Under the pieces are notes generated by a model. The model searched no databases. It was given only the letters and a program-made list of their open reading frames with translations, and was not told the origin of the DNA. Below are positions 46,935 to 56,174 of a stretch of 64,000 bases of DNA, piece by piece. Position 1 is the first letter of the stretch. Each line of letters starts with the position of its first letter. The stretch is taken from positions 496,001 to 560,000 of the forward strand of contig NZ_LPWE01000010.1 of NCBI RefSeq assembly GCF_001723355.1. Direction: 5' to 3'. A program made the translations under genes and the position numbers. The DNA comes from Methyloceanibacter stevinii (GTDB lineage Bacteria; Pseudomonadota; Alphaproteobacteria; Rhizobiales; Methyloligellaceae).

Positions 46935-47268
46935 GCTGTACCGCATTTGAGTGGCTCCACTAGTATTGTTTTGGGGATCGGGTGCCCATACCGAGGACAC
47001 CCTTGGTCAGTGTCAGTATAGTGCTCTACTGAGACGCAACCACTTCAGGAGGCTTCACTGCCTCCCAAGGCGACCGAGTTTGCTGCGATGCTAGATTGGC
47101 ACTCTTGTTAGTGGTGGTGGCCGCTATGATCGAGATGCCCATTCTGGCCCATATGTACATGAACTATTACACGTGACATTCGACGACCTCACTATAGCCA
47201 AAGCGACTGAACTGAGAGTTATACCCCGCTCAATCAAATATTGGTTGGCTGCGATTTAAATAGACAAT
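46935..47268. other. Intergenic region after the rhamnose operon
   Basis: AT-richer spacer without a supported gene. It contains a perfect 6-bp stem GGAGGC/GCCTCC at 47048-47065 with a six-base loop, and a weaker inverted pair agtg/cact at 46949-46960 followed by a T-rich stretch. Either could help end rfb transcription. The promoter of the next glycosyltransferase should also be here. Confidence 0.5.
46946..46978 (+). terminator. Possible weak Rho-independent terminator after rfbA
   Basis: Short inverted pair agtg-gctc-cact, twelve bases after the rfbA stop, followed by tagtattgtttt. The stem is only four or five pairs, so the call is weak. Confidence 0.25.
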
Positions 47269-48494
47269 ATGCCCCAAGTATCCATTATCATGATATCGTT
47301 TAATCACGGTGCATACATTCAGGAGTCTATCGACAGTGTATTGAATCAAACCTTCTCTGATTTCGAACTCATAATCTGGGATGACGCATCTCAAGATGAA
47401 TCGTGGAAGCTTATTTGTAATTACCGAGATCCTCGGATTCGGGCGTTTCGCAATAACGAGCGCCGCCGTGGAATTTACGGACTCAACAGGGCCATTTCTG
47501 AAATTGCGCTAGGGGAGTTCATCGCCATCCACCATTCCGACGATGTGTGGGAACCACAGAAGCTGGAAAAGCAGGTCGCTTTTCTCAGAGAGCACAAGCG
47601 AGTTGGAGCAGTTTTTACTACCGCACTTGCAATTGGCGAGGACGGGATGCCATTCAGTGGTGATCACGCCTATCTCACTATATTTGAACAGCCGAATAGA
47701 ACTAGGTTCGAGTGGTTACGGTTTTTCTTTCTAAGTGGAAATTGTTTGTGCCACCCATCCGTACTAATCCGTAAAGTCTGTTACGGTGACTGTGGGCCTT
47801 ATCGGTACGGCTTTGCACAATTAGGCGACTTCGATATGTGGGTTCGCCTGTGTCTGAAATATGAAATCCATATCTTGTCGGAAAAATTAGTCAAATTTCG
47901 AATTCGTGACGCCGCGGCAAATGCAAGTGCCAGCAGACCGGATACGAGAATTCGCTGTAACTATGAGTATTATAGGATCCTATGGAATTACCTAGATATC
48001 AAAGAATATCGGGACTTTATCCAGATCTTCCCCGAATCGTCTGCCTATTGCGACGACCAGAACTTTGATTTGCCATACGCACTCGCAATGGTGTGTCTGC
48101 AACTGCAACCGGCCTCATTTCGCTCGCTATTTGCGCAAGATATTTTATTTCAGATTTTGACTAATGAGGTGAGTGCAAAGCAACTCTCGGAAAGGGTTGG
48201 GTTCGACTACCGAGATTTTGTTGCGCTTAGCGGAAGAAACGATGTTTTCTCGTCTGAGCACTTCGGCATTGTCGAGCTACTGTAACCAAATTAGAAAAGA
48301 ATTTGGTGCAAAAGGATAAACAAATCGCAGGGCTTGACAGCGCTCTGCGTCAGCGAGTTCGCCAAGCTGCGGTCCTACGTCAAACGAATTCGGCGCTGCG
48401 AAGCAGTGCCAGTTGGCGATTAACGGCGCCGATGCGCTATCTTATGACTTCTCTCCGTCGCATAGTTCGGCTGTTCACGGCGGACCGTCTCTAG
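47269..48494 (+). CDS. Glycosyltransferase family 2 with C-terminal coiled tail (frameshifted near 48280)
   Basis: GT2 of 408 residues after repair. VSIIMISFNHGAYIQESIDS, LIIWDDASQDESWKLICN, RAISEIALGEFIAIHHSDDV (metal site H-S-D-D) and LGDFDMWVRLCLKYEI are normal family marks. The frame stops at 48285; adding one base near 48280 continues into VTKLEKNLVQKDKQIAGLDS, a probable coiled coil, then SALRSSASWRLTAPMRYLMT and a stop at 48494. The motif S-x-S-W-R-x-T-x-P-x-R also occurs, twice, in the glycosyltransferase at 56175. Its AT-rich DNA differs from the rfb operon just upstream. Donor unknown. Confidence 0.82.
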
Positions 48495-48751
48495 GCGATT
48501 TGGCACTTGCACCATTGCGGGCCGATGGAGGACAACTACTTGTTCCCAGGATGGTCCTTGCTTTTGGGGCTAGCCCGATCCCTGAAGACGAATGCGGATG
48601 CCGAGGCCAGTCCAAGGCAATGCCGGTCCGGCATCCATTTTGCCTTTGCAGACCGGAACTCTCGCGCCATACTGAGAAGCTACGTGACCGCCACAGACGT
48701 ACCGAGCGGGGGATGTGCGCCAAGCACGCTCAATGGATACGTCAGCAGTAA

Positions 48752-49924
48752 GTGGGGCAAAGCCCAGAAATCTTGTCAACTTCTAATGAACGCCCTTCCG
48801 ATGGAGCCTTGCCGAGTCCCGCAAGGCTAGACTACGTCGACGATATCCTGGCTGATATTGTAGCCGGATATGATTTGCTTCAAGCAACTGAAAAGCCGGG
48901 TATGGTTTCGTTTGTTGAAGCGAAGCCAACCTACGCGGAACGTTGGACGCAATTTCTCAGGAGTAGCGAAAGCGTCAATCGCTGGTCCAATCGCGGGCCT
49001 GTCTGGTACGCCTTATCGCGTGCCTACGAGCGCTACTTTTCTAACCTCTCCGGCAAAAAGGTAGTGCCGTGCGCCAACGGCGGCATAGCCTTGGAGGCTC
49101 TCGCAAAGTTGCACGAGCTGCGTGAGAATCGGCCTCTGCGCTGGTGTGTCAGCGCATTCAGCTTTGCCAATGCAGGCAGAGGCTATTTCGCAAACAGCCT
49201 AAAATTGGATTGTGACGAGCAGGGCGTTCTTTCGCGGTCCGAATTGGAGCGGGCCGACCCCGACACATTCGACGGCATCATTGTCACCAATCCCTTCGGA
49301 ATCTTGAAAGACTTTGATCCGCTCGTTTCCTGGCAAAAAGAGAACGGAAAGCATCTATTGATCGATAATGCTGCAGGCATCTCCCACAATATCCCGAATT
49401 TGAGCTACCAGGCGTTCAGCCTGCATCACACTAAACCCTTCGGTTTTGGCGAAGGTGGGCTAGCTGTGGTAGCTGAAGATGAATTCGAGACATTCCTACG
49501 ACTACTAGAATATACACCGCTCGACCAGGTCGAAACACCATACTGGGTCAATAACGGAAAGCTTTCTGAGTTGGCTTGCGCCGCCCACCTCTCTCGTCTT
49601 GAATGTGCGCCGGAATGGCTACCGCTCTACGAAATACAAGCCGCGCGCATAAAAGTGATTGCGGAAGGTCTGGGCCTTGTTCCGCTACTGTCGGGAAGCG
49701 GGCCTGCGATGAGCCTGCCGTTCCTCGCGCCTCATGCCATCGACGCAGATGCTCTACGCAACAATAAGCTAGTGCTTGGCAAATACTACAAGCCTTTGGC
49801 GGCGGCTGAAACGTGCGCACATATCTACAGCCGCATCATCAACATTCCAAGCCACCCAGGCGTTTCTCAGCTCTCGCGGGAGGACTTGGAAAGAACTTTG
49901 ACCGAAGTCCTGGAGGCACACTGA
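48752..49924 (+). CDS. DegT/DnrJ/EryC1/StrS-like PLP aminotransferase family protein
   Basis: Protein of 390 residues with the fold-type I aminotransferase pattern. FSNLSGKKVVPCANGGIALE is the cofactor-phosphate region, WCVSAFSFANAGRGYF the next strand, HLLIDNAAGISHNIP the Asp that contacts the pyridine nitrogen, and FSLHHTKPFGFGEGGLAVV the Lys loop seen as S-x-H-x-x-K-x-x-x-x-G-E-G-G in sugar aminotransferases. The likely job is transfer of an amino group to a keto sugar. The start GTG 48752 is tentative; TTG 48773 also fits. It heads a cassette with a methyltransferase, sulfotransferase and WbqC protein, joined by stop/start overlaps. Confidence 0.72.
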   Translation: MGQSPEILSTSNERPSDGALPSPARLDYVDDILADIVAGYDLLQATEKPGMVSFVEAKPTYAERWTQFLRSSESVNRWSNRGPVWYALSRAYERYFSNLSGKKVVPCANGGIALEALAKLHELRENRPLRWCVSAFSFANAGRGYFANSLKLDCDEQGVLSRSELERADPDTFDGIIVTNPFGILKDFDPLVSWQKENGKHLLIDNAAGISHNIPNLSYQAFSLHHTKPFGFGEGGLAVVAEDEFETFLRLLEYTPLDQVETPYWVNNGKLSELACAAHLSRLECAPEWLPLYEIQAARIKVIAEGLGLVPLLSGSGPAMSLPFLAPHAIDADALRNNKLVLGKYYKPLAAAETCAHIYSRIINIPSHPGVSQLSREDLERTLTEVLEAH

Positions 49925-50630
49925 TAAACTTCGATTGGGAGACCTATTGGGCAACGCGGCCGCCGATTGACGGAAGCGCAATGGACGAGGCCCTTATCCA
50001 AGTCGGCAAGACCCGTCTCGGAAAGCCTATCCCAAAAGCGCAGCTGCAATACTCGTCGAGCATGTGGTGAGAACGCTTGCCCCCGACCACAATACGAACG
50101 CACTGGATCTCGGTTGTGGGAACGGGCTACTCACCAAAGCGCTGTCCGAACACGTTGGACACGTAACGGCGCTGGACTATTCGCTATGCCTTATTCAGAC
50201 AGCTCGCTCCGCATTCGGTGGCAACAACATCGATTATCTGCAAGCTGACCTGAGGGAAATGGAAGCGTTAGACCTGCCCGAAGTTAAGTTCGAAGTTGCT
50301 TGGAGTATCGAGGTCGTCCAGAATCTCGATCCACGTGCGCTGACGGCGCTTCTAAGTTGGCTTCGGGACACGACGACTCTATCGTTTCGCTTTCTTGCCA
50401 GCGGAATCCCAGACATCGAACGTATACGGACATTTTACGATACAGATGAGCGATGGGCTCTCCATCTCAGAAATTCTCGCGAGGGCCGAGAGCAAATGGG
50501 GCGATGGTGGAGCGTCGAGGAACTGCACGAATGCGCTGAGCGCGCGGGGCTTAAGGCGCGCATTGTGTGCCTTCCGTCCAGCTTCTATACGTCCCACTAC
50601 CGTATCGATGCCCTTTTTGAGCGGAAGTAA
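49921..50630 (+). CDS. Class I SAM-dependent methyltransferase (frameshifted near 50047)
   Basis: Protein of 236 residues after repair. The N-terminal part INFDWETYWATRPPIDGS and the rest are in different frames; one added base near 50047 joins KAQLQ to ILVEHVVRTLAPDHNTNALD. Motif I is ALDLGCGNGLLTKALSEHVG, motif II LDYSLCLIQTAR, and AWSIEVVQNLDPRALTALLS is motif IV. The first codon is uncertain: CTG 49921 overlaps the previous stop, while ATG 49981 would drop the conserved W-E-x-Y-W. It is the second gene of the DegT-to-WbqC cassette. Confidence 0.78.
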
Positions 50631-50632
50631 TA

Positions 50633-51459
50633 TTGTCAGTGACTAAAGTCGACATCGACAGCCCGATCTTCCTGCTCGGCATGCCGCGCTCTGGTACGAC
50701 CTGGCTATCGCAGATATTCGAGAGTTCGCCTGAATGTATGGTTCGCCTTTCTCCGCCCTACTCCTACGAGTTCCGAGGACAATTGTCGGATCGTTCGACA
50801 TCACAGGACTGGCGACGCGTGCTACGCGGGGCAGTTGCGAGTGACGACCCTTTCCTCACCCAAAACTGGCGCCGTGATACGGGCGAATTAACTGTATTCT
50901 CCAAAGCTTTGGATGCCGTCTCGCGAGTGGCCATAAAGGACACCCGTTTCCATCGGCTGTATCGGCGCGGCATGTCAGTACTGCCGAATGCCAGGACTAT
51001 CTATATTGTCCGTCACCCTGCTGCCTCGCTTTGGAGTTGGAAGAATTGCAAGGAGTTCCCGTCGGATGCGGAATTTCTGACAGAGTGGCGCGGAGGAGCA
51101 TGCAGGAAGAAGGAGGGGTCAGGGGACTATTGGGGTTCGACGACTGGCTCTCACTCGGGCTGGAGTATCGGGCCGAAGCGGTCGCAAACCCCGGCCGGTA
51201 CACGGTTGTTAGGTACGAAGACCTTGTACGCGACCCGATCGATACCGCCAGGAAAACATTTGCCTTCTGCAATCTTGCACTGAGCGTGGAGACCGAAGCT
51301 TTCATTAGAACCAGCCAGTCAAAATTTGATCCACGCCCCTATTCTATATTCAAGGGCGAGCAGTTGCGCTTTGACTGGCAAAATGACTTTCCCGCCGATG
51401 TCTTGCGCACGATAGAGGCTGAAACGCTTGCCGCTGGCCTAGGGGAGTATCTGATTTGA
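50633..51459 (+). CDS. Sulfotransferase (frameshifted near 51135)
   Basis: Protein of 275 residues after repair. IFLLGMPRSGTTWLSQIFE is the PAPS loop and IYIVRHPAASLWSWK the 3'-phosphate site. After DYWG the frame breaks; adding one base near 51135 gives FDDWLSLGLEYRAEAV, then RYTVVRYEDLVRDPIDTARK, the typical R-Y-E-D-L segment. The end DVLRTIEAETLAAGLGEYL also fits the family, and the stop overlaps the TTG start of the WbqC gene. TTG 50633 is the likely start, two bases after the methyltransferase stop. Confidence 0.82.
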
Positions 51460-52175
51460 AGCTAGGCATTATGCAACCGTACTTCTTCCCTTACGCCCAG
51501 CAGTTTCGCCACATTCACCAATGCGAGCGATGGATTGTTTTCGACACCGCCAAGTACACCAGAAAATCATGGATAAACAGAAACCGCATAGCCAATAGGG
51601 ACAAGGATTGGGCATATATCTCCGTGCCGGTCGCGCAGGGTAGCAGCCTTGGGGCGATCAGAGAGGCTTCGATTGCTCAGATCGGTTGGCAAGATAAGCT
51701 CTTTGACCAACTCCAACCATATAGGGGAAGCGCAGCGTTCTTTGATGAAACTATGGAAATCATCCGCTCTTGTGTCGTGCCTGAGTCAGATACGATTGCA
51801 GATCTGAACACGCGAGTGCTGAACGTGGTCTGCAGCTCAATAGGAATAGAAACGCCCATCGAGCGTCTTTCAGAGTTGAAGCTGAACATGCCAGACGAGC
51901 TCGGGCCTGGTGAATGGGCCCTCGCCATCAGCGAAGCGTTGGGTGCAACAGCGTACAGCAATGCACCTGGGGGCAAAGACCTATTCGATCCAAACCAATA
52001 TCGTGCACGAGGCATCGAACTCGAGTTCTACGAGCCGCGGCCCCTCGTGTACGCAACTCCTGGCTTTGACTTCACTGCAGATCTTTCAATAATTGATTCA
52101 CTGATGTGGCTAGGGCCAACCCAAGTTGGGAGATGGTGCCGAGACGAAGAGATTTGCGATTATCGCAGTGACTGA
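51456..52175 (+). CDS. wbqC: WbqC-family protein
   Basis: Protein of 239 residues of the WbqC family, found in many O-antigen and capsule loci. LKLGIMQPYFFPYAQQFRHI opens the family pattern, then FDTAKYTRKSWINRNRIAN and WAYISVPVAQG. The family's chemical role is not settled; it is often proposed to act in the modification of an amino sugar, alongside aminotransferases. That matches the DegT-like gene at the start of this cassette. TTG 51456 overlaps the previous stop (TTGA). Confidence 0.87.
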   Translation: MKLGIMQPYFFPYAQQFRHIHQCERWIVFDTAKYTRKSWINRNRIANRDKDWAYISVPVAQGSSLGAIREASIAQIGWQDKLFDQLQPYRGSAAFFDETMEIIRSCVVPESDTIADLNTRVLNVVCSSIGIETPIERLSELKLNMPDELGPGEWALAISEALGATAYSNAPGGKDLFDPNQYRARGIELEFYEPRPLVYATPGFDFTADLSIIDSLMWLGPTQVGRWCRDEEICDYRSD

Positions 52176-52367
52176 GCGCTTCTTGAAAGCAAACTAGCGC
52201 TGTGGTGTTGAAGGGTGATCAGTGCCATCTGGGTCGTCGATAATATGGCTGGCCCCAACCGAAATGCGTTTTGCTCTACGATACCGAGCGTGCGTCTAGT
52301 TTGAATCTCTAATAGATTCGAACGCTCCTAAAGAGTTGGCGCCTGGCGCGACCGCGAAGGTCTCTAA

Positions 52368-53243
52368 GTGAGTGACGTGACGCAAGCCAACACAATGAAC
52401 GCAGAACAGCAGCCTATCCTGAAGGACAAGAACCTTAGCCCAGAGTCTTATGTCGCCGCAGCCAGGCAGGCGCGTGAGCAGGGCCAATTGATTCTCGCCC
52501 ACACGATGCTGCGTTGTGCCTGCACACTCGGAGCGGACGTATCTCGAGGGGAGCTTGCAGAAACTTTGCTGACAGCCGATCAGCTACTGGGGCAGGCGCA
52601 GACCTATCAACGTAATATGCGCGTCGTCGACCTTATTGAAGCGCATTTTGGCGCCAACCCAATTAGCGTGGTCGATGTCGGCGGGAATGACGGCATTTTC
52701 TCCCATATGATTCCAGAAAAGCAGTATTTTCTCTGCGAGCCATCAGTGAACAACATGCTGCCCCACGAACTCGTCGCCTCAGGCCGCATTTTTGATGTTT
52801 GCGTCTCGATCCACGTGTTCGAACATATTCCGGATGAAGATAAGCATGCCTTTTTTGCCACGCTGGTAAAGCTCGCTCGTCGCGGGATTGTCCTTTGCAA
52901 TCCAACAGATACCGGAACAGCCGTCCAGCGACAAAAGTTCTTGCTGGAAGTCTTTGGCCCGTGGAACTGGATTTTGGAGCATCTCGAATGCGGCACACCC
53001 ACGATGCCCCTGTTTGAAGAATTGGCCGCGGCTCACGATCTGGAGTTACATACCTATCCGAGTGGCAATGTATTTCTCTCGATAGCCGTATTGGCCATGG
53101 AGCACTTTTCAGGCGCTACCTGCGACCCCGCAATGTTGGACAAGTGCCAAAAGCTGGTTCGCTACATCAATGAACATCGCTATCTTCAGGATTCAGCTGA
53201 GTGTCCCCGAGACTACGCCTTTGTATTTGTCAAAAGGCACTGA
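52368..53243 (+). CDS. SAM-dependent methyltransferase-like protein
   Basis: Protein of 291 residues. An N-terminal helical part (SYVAAARQAREQGQLILAHT) is followed by a methyltransferase core: ISVVDVGGNDGIFSHMIPEK as motif I, KQYFLCEPSVNNMLPHEL, and FDVCVSIHVFEHIPDEDKHA as motif IV with H-V-F-E-H. TLVKLARRGIVLCNPTDT is the next strand. GTG 52368 has only weak ribosome-site support. It lies 192 bp after the WbqC gene, perhaps as a separate unit, and before an IS relic. Confidence 0.75.
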   Translation: MSDVTQANTMNAEQQPILKDKNLSPESYVAAARQAREQGQLILAHTMLRCACTLGADVSRGELAETLLTADQLLGQAQTYQRNMRVVDLIEAHFGANPISVVDVGGNDGIFSHMIPEKQYFLCEPSVNNMLPHELVASGRIFDVCVSIHVFEHIPDEDKHAFFATLVKLARRGIVLCNPTDTGTAVQRQKFLLEVFGPWNWILEHLECGTPTMPLFEELAAAHDLELHTYPSGNVFLSIAVLAMEHFSGATCDPAMLDKCQKLVRYINEHRYLQDSAECPRDYAFVFVKRH

Positions 53244-53329
53244 TACGAGAGCGGCCTCTGTTGCATAATCAGCCGCAAACTTTCCACTGGTAGTATTCAC
53301 TTCGATGTCGACATACCCACTATCGTTGG

Positions 53330-53650
53330 CACTAAGAGGCCACCAGAGCCATGCCATACCGGCTGAACTCGTCGACGATGTTCAAACTCTGTAACGCTTT
53401 ACCGCCATTGGCTCGGCAATGGACTAAGTCATCGGTCCAGACATGGTTGCGGTACTCCAGGCGCCGCACACAGGGACCATAATTCAATCCTGGCTGGCCC
53501 TTCTTCCCCTCTTCTTGCCGCCATAGTCGCTCGATACGCTTGTCGTTGAACTGCCAGCCTGGGTTCAGCACCTGAGCAGCAATACGACGACGGCCTTAGC
53601 GGTCATACTGGGAAGCCAGTTCGATTAAGTCTGCTAGGGAGTGCACTCTG
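53330..53650 (-). mobile_element. IS3-family transposase relic
   Basis: Minus-strand reading DLIELASQYDR, a stop codon, GRRRIAAQVLNPGWQFNDKR, IERLWRQEEG, then EYRNHVWTDDLVHCRANGGK and LNIVDEFSR. This is the HTH-to-DDE boundary of an IS3-family OrfB (typical R-I-x-x-x-L, W-x-x-N-x-K-R-V-x-R-I-W-R-x-E, N-H-V-W-x-x-D-F, I-D-E-F). An in-frame TAA follows Q-Y-D-R, and both ends of the gene are missing. No terminal inverted repeats were seen. The rest of 53244-53713 has no other gene. Confidence 0.8.
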
Positions 53651-53713
53651 TCACCCTAACCCGCAAGCAGACTCCTTTTTGTTGACCGATCGGTCCCGCT
53701 CGACGCTCTATCT

Positions 53714-54010
53714 CTAAGTATCAGTCCGCAGATTTGGAGGCAGTTGTGCCCCCCATTTTGATTGTTCCGTATGCCAACTATCAATAAGTGGACGGAGAAC
53801 TAATGAGAGCTTCTCGCGAAATCTGATGTGATCGCGAGGCGCCCAGTCGTGGGGCGAGTTGCGCTCAACAGCGGCCTCAAACTCTTTGGCGGAGTCAAAT
53901 AGGTATTTGAGATTCTGGTCAGTGAGCGCCGCGGTGCACTGATTTAGTGGGTGCATGAGTACCAAAGCCTCATAACGAAGAAGGGTGTTACTGATCTCCG
54001 TTTCAGACAT
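53714..54010 (-). CDS. Hypothetical protein, translationally coupled to the upstream glycosyltransferase
   Basis: Protein of 98 residues starting MSETEISNTLLRYEALVLMH. ATG 54010 overlaps the stop of the 669-residue GT by eight bases, the best evidence that it is real. It is mainly helical and charged, with no membrane helix or known motif (EAAVERNSPHDWAPRDHIRF in the middle). I do not recognise the family. It ends next to the transposase relic, so its C terminus may be altered. Confidence 0.5.
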   Translation of the reverse strand: MSETEISNTLLRYEALVLMHPLNQCTAALTDQNLKYLFDSAKEFEAAVERNSPHDWAPRDHIRFREKLSLVLRPLIDSWHTEQSKWGAQLPPNLRTDT

Positions 54011-56012
54011 GGGGGCCGTAGAGATGAAGCAAGACGGCTGATAGTTTTGCCTGCTCGTTTGAAAGTTGCGGCGCGCCGATATCGATAAGCGCGTCATCGC
54101 CGTACTTTAGGCATCCCTCTATGGCGTCATCCGCCGGTTGCCGAACGCGGTGGCCAAAATCAACGATCTCCAGACCTAGCAGGGCTGCCAAGGCTTCCGG
54201 TGCACCTGGTTTCACATGCACCAAAGGCGTGCTAACTGCAATTCGAAGACAGCGACCGAGAGACTTGAGGCGGCCAGCCATGTCCAGAGTTTGATAGACG
54301 GGAGGCCTACACCATAACTCGTGCGAAAGTGCATCGGCCATGCTGTTGTTGGTGCACCAGACATCATCGAAGGCGTTCCGCGGGATTTGCAACCACTTGT
54401 CTGGGGCGCTATTTGGCCAGGCAATCATGATTTGATAAGGAGAGGCGGAAAAGCGCTGTCGGGGATCGAATTCGGGCGTAAGACTGATCACCACGTCGGC
54501 ATCACGGTGTCGCTCCCAGTTGGAAGGTTCGAGATAGGCCACTTCCCTGCAACCCGCTGACAGGAGGGCTTGGCCAAGCTCCAGGGTAGCGGATTGCATA
54601 CGCTCTTGCTGAGTCGAGGAACTCCGCGCCACGAGAAATGCAACTTTGGGCCGATCATTCTGAAAGAAGATGTTGTCGGCGAGCCACTCGTGGTGCCGTA
54701 CCCCCAGCAAGATCTTGCCGAATCGCCGTTCTAGCTCGCCCTTATTCTCTGCTATTCGCGCTCGCTCGCTCGCTGAAGCTTTGCCGCGCGTAGTGGACTT
54801 ATGGTGAACAGCTACGATGTCATTGGCGCAGACCGCCTTCTTCCCGGTCTTCCCAAATACTGACAGGCAAAGATCGATGTCCTCACAACCGTAAAAGTAT
54901 CCCTCATGATAGCCACCTGCGCGTTCAAAATCATCGCGCCGCATCATCATGCAGGCTGCGGTCACAGCGGGCACCCAGCAGGCGCTATGCGCCGTCGGCG
55001 CGCTGATTTCATTGAGAGGCACTTCGTAATAGAAAAACGGGCGATTTTCTCGGTTAAATGAAAATTTGATTCCCAGATGCTGCGTATACTGCGCCCAGTT
55101 TAGCTTTGTATAGAATTCGCCCAACTCCTCTGGAGGGGATAGAAGTCGAACGCCAAGAGCCCCAATTCGTTGATCGTCGAGGTAAGAGGCCATGCTTGGC
55201 AGGATGTCTTGGCAAAAAACAATATCATTATTGAGAAATAGAATTAAGTCAGCAGCGGAGTCACGCGCAGCAAAGTTATTGCTTTCAGAAAATGAATAAT
55301 TCTTGTCTCTTTTTTCTACACGTATATTGAGTGTGCGTTTCCACTTTCTGCAGACGGCAATACTGGAATCGTGAGAGTTGTGGTCCACTACCACGAACTC
55401 ATAAGCCCGGTAGGAGTTGTACAATGAAAATGAAGCAAATAGCCGTTCGAGGTCGTCGGCGCCATTTCGGTTGATGATGATGATACAGACAGTTGGGGTC
55501 GGCGCCTTTCGCCGCGAATATAGATGGAGCGACGAGCCTGCTGGTATCCGATCATCAAATGCGTCCGTCAGCTTATAGGTAAGTTCGCGCGGATTATGGT
55601 GTGTCAGGGCGAGGGGAAAGCCCGTCTCGTGGCACCGGGCAACGATATCGCTTGTCGGTGAGCTATCTAATCCCGGCGGAAGCTTGACGGCGAAACCATG
55701 CCGGCCGTCGCTGCCTAAGATCTTCGCTATGTCAGGCCTTTTTTTCTCGGCAGCCTGGGTCGCCACGATGATCCCGCAAACGACGATATCAACGGTGACT
55801 GGCCTGTTCGGGTCAGAGGGATGGACGGCCCAGCCCTTGCAGCGTCCTTGCTCAACGCTTTCCAACTCACCTATTGTCTTGGCCAAAGTTAGCGATTGGA
55901 TGGTCGCCCCCTTGGGCAGGATCTTTGGGTTAGGGCGCAGGGGGATAATCTGACGGATGAATGCCTTAAGCGCAGACGGCGTGCGGCGCTTTAGCCAGGA
56001 GTATAAGCTCAA
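54003..56012 (-). CDS. Large glycosyltransferase family 2 protein with N- and C-terminal extra domains
   Basis: Protein of 669 residues. Residues 50-130 (GWAVHPSDPNRPVTVDIVV, GSDGRHGFAVKLPPGLD) form the small beta module common in large bacterial GT2 proteins. The GT2 core starts near 170: TVCIIIINRNGADDLERLF, VVVDHNSHDSSIAVCRKW, NYSFSESNNFAARDSAADL, LFLNNDIVFCQDILPSM with the N-N-D metal site, and YFYGCEDIDLCLSVFGKTG. The last 200 residues (KVAFLVARSSSTQQERMQSA, VVISLTPEFDPRQRFSASPY, DDVWCTNNSMADALSHEL) look like a second, GT-B-like half without a clear E-x7-E motif. The stop overlaps the start of the small downstream gene. Confidence 0.8.
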   Translation of the reverse strand: MSLYSWLKRRTPSALKAFIRQIIPLRPNPKILPKGATIQSLTLAKTIGELESVEQGRCKGWAVHPSDPNRPVTVDIVVCGIIVATQAAEKKRPDIAKILGSDGRHGFAVKLPPGLDSSPTSDIVARCHETGFPLALTHHNPRELTYKLTDAFDDRIPAGSSLHLYSRRKAPTPTVCIIIINRNGADDLERLFASFSLYNSYRAYEFVVVDHNSHDSSIAVCRKWKRTLNIRVEKRDKNYSFSESNNFAARDSAADLILFLNNDIVFCQDILPSMASYLDDQRIGALGVRLLSPPEELGEFYTKLNWAQYTQHLGIKFSFNRENRPFFYYEVPLNEISAPTAHSACWVPAVTAACMMMRRDDFERAGGYHEGYFYGCEDIDLCLSVFGKTGKKAVCANDIVAVHHKSTTRGKASASERARIAENKGELERRFGKILLGVRHHEWLADNIFFQNDRPKVAFLVARSSSTQQERMQSATLELGQALLSAGCREVAYLEPSNWERHRDADVVISLTPEFDPRQRFSASPYQIMIAWPNSAPDKWLQIPRNAFDDVWCTNNSMADALSHELWCRPPVYQTLDMAGRLKSLGRCLRIAVSTPLVHVKPGAPEALAALLGLEIVDFGHRVRQPADDAIEGCLKYGDDALIDIGAPQLSNEQAKLSAVLLHLYGPHV

Positions 56013-56174
56013 CGTTGCAATTTCCCGTAGAAGTGCTTTACGACGTGTTGGAATGGCGATTTGAATCCCGGAGGGTTCGAAGCGTCAGCGATTGTCTTGC
56101 ATGCAGCGGTCACTTTTGGCAGACCAAACGGCAGCCATAGTATTGGGTCCGAAAAGACGAGAGGCACTTGTTCC

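Noticed and set aside
47048-47065. Hairpin GGAGGC/GCCTCC as a terminator
   Set aside because: The stem is perfect but no T-run follows, so I mention it only as part of the intergenic region.
48495-48751. Small frames between the GT at 47269 and the DegT-like gene
   Set aside because: Frames of about 100 codons exist but change strand and frame without any family motif; I see nothing to support a gene.
56061-56174. Upstream extension of the repeat-bearing GT2
   Set aside because: The added 38 residues show no repeat or domain character and start close to the divergent gene; ATG 56175 is preferred.
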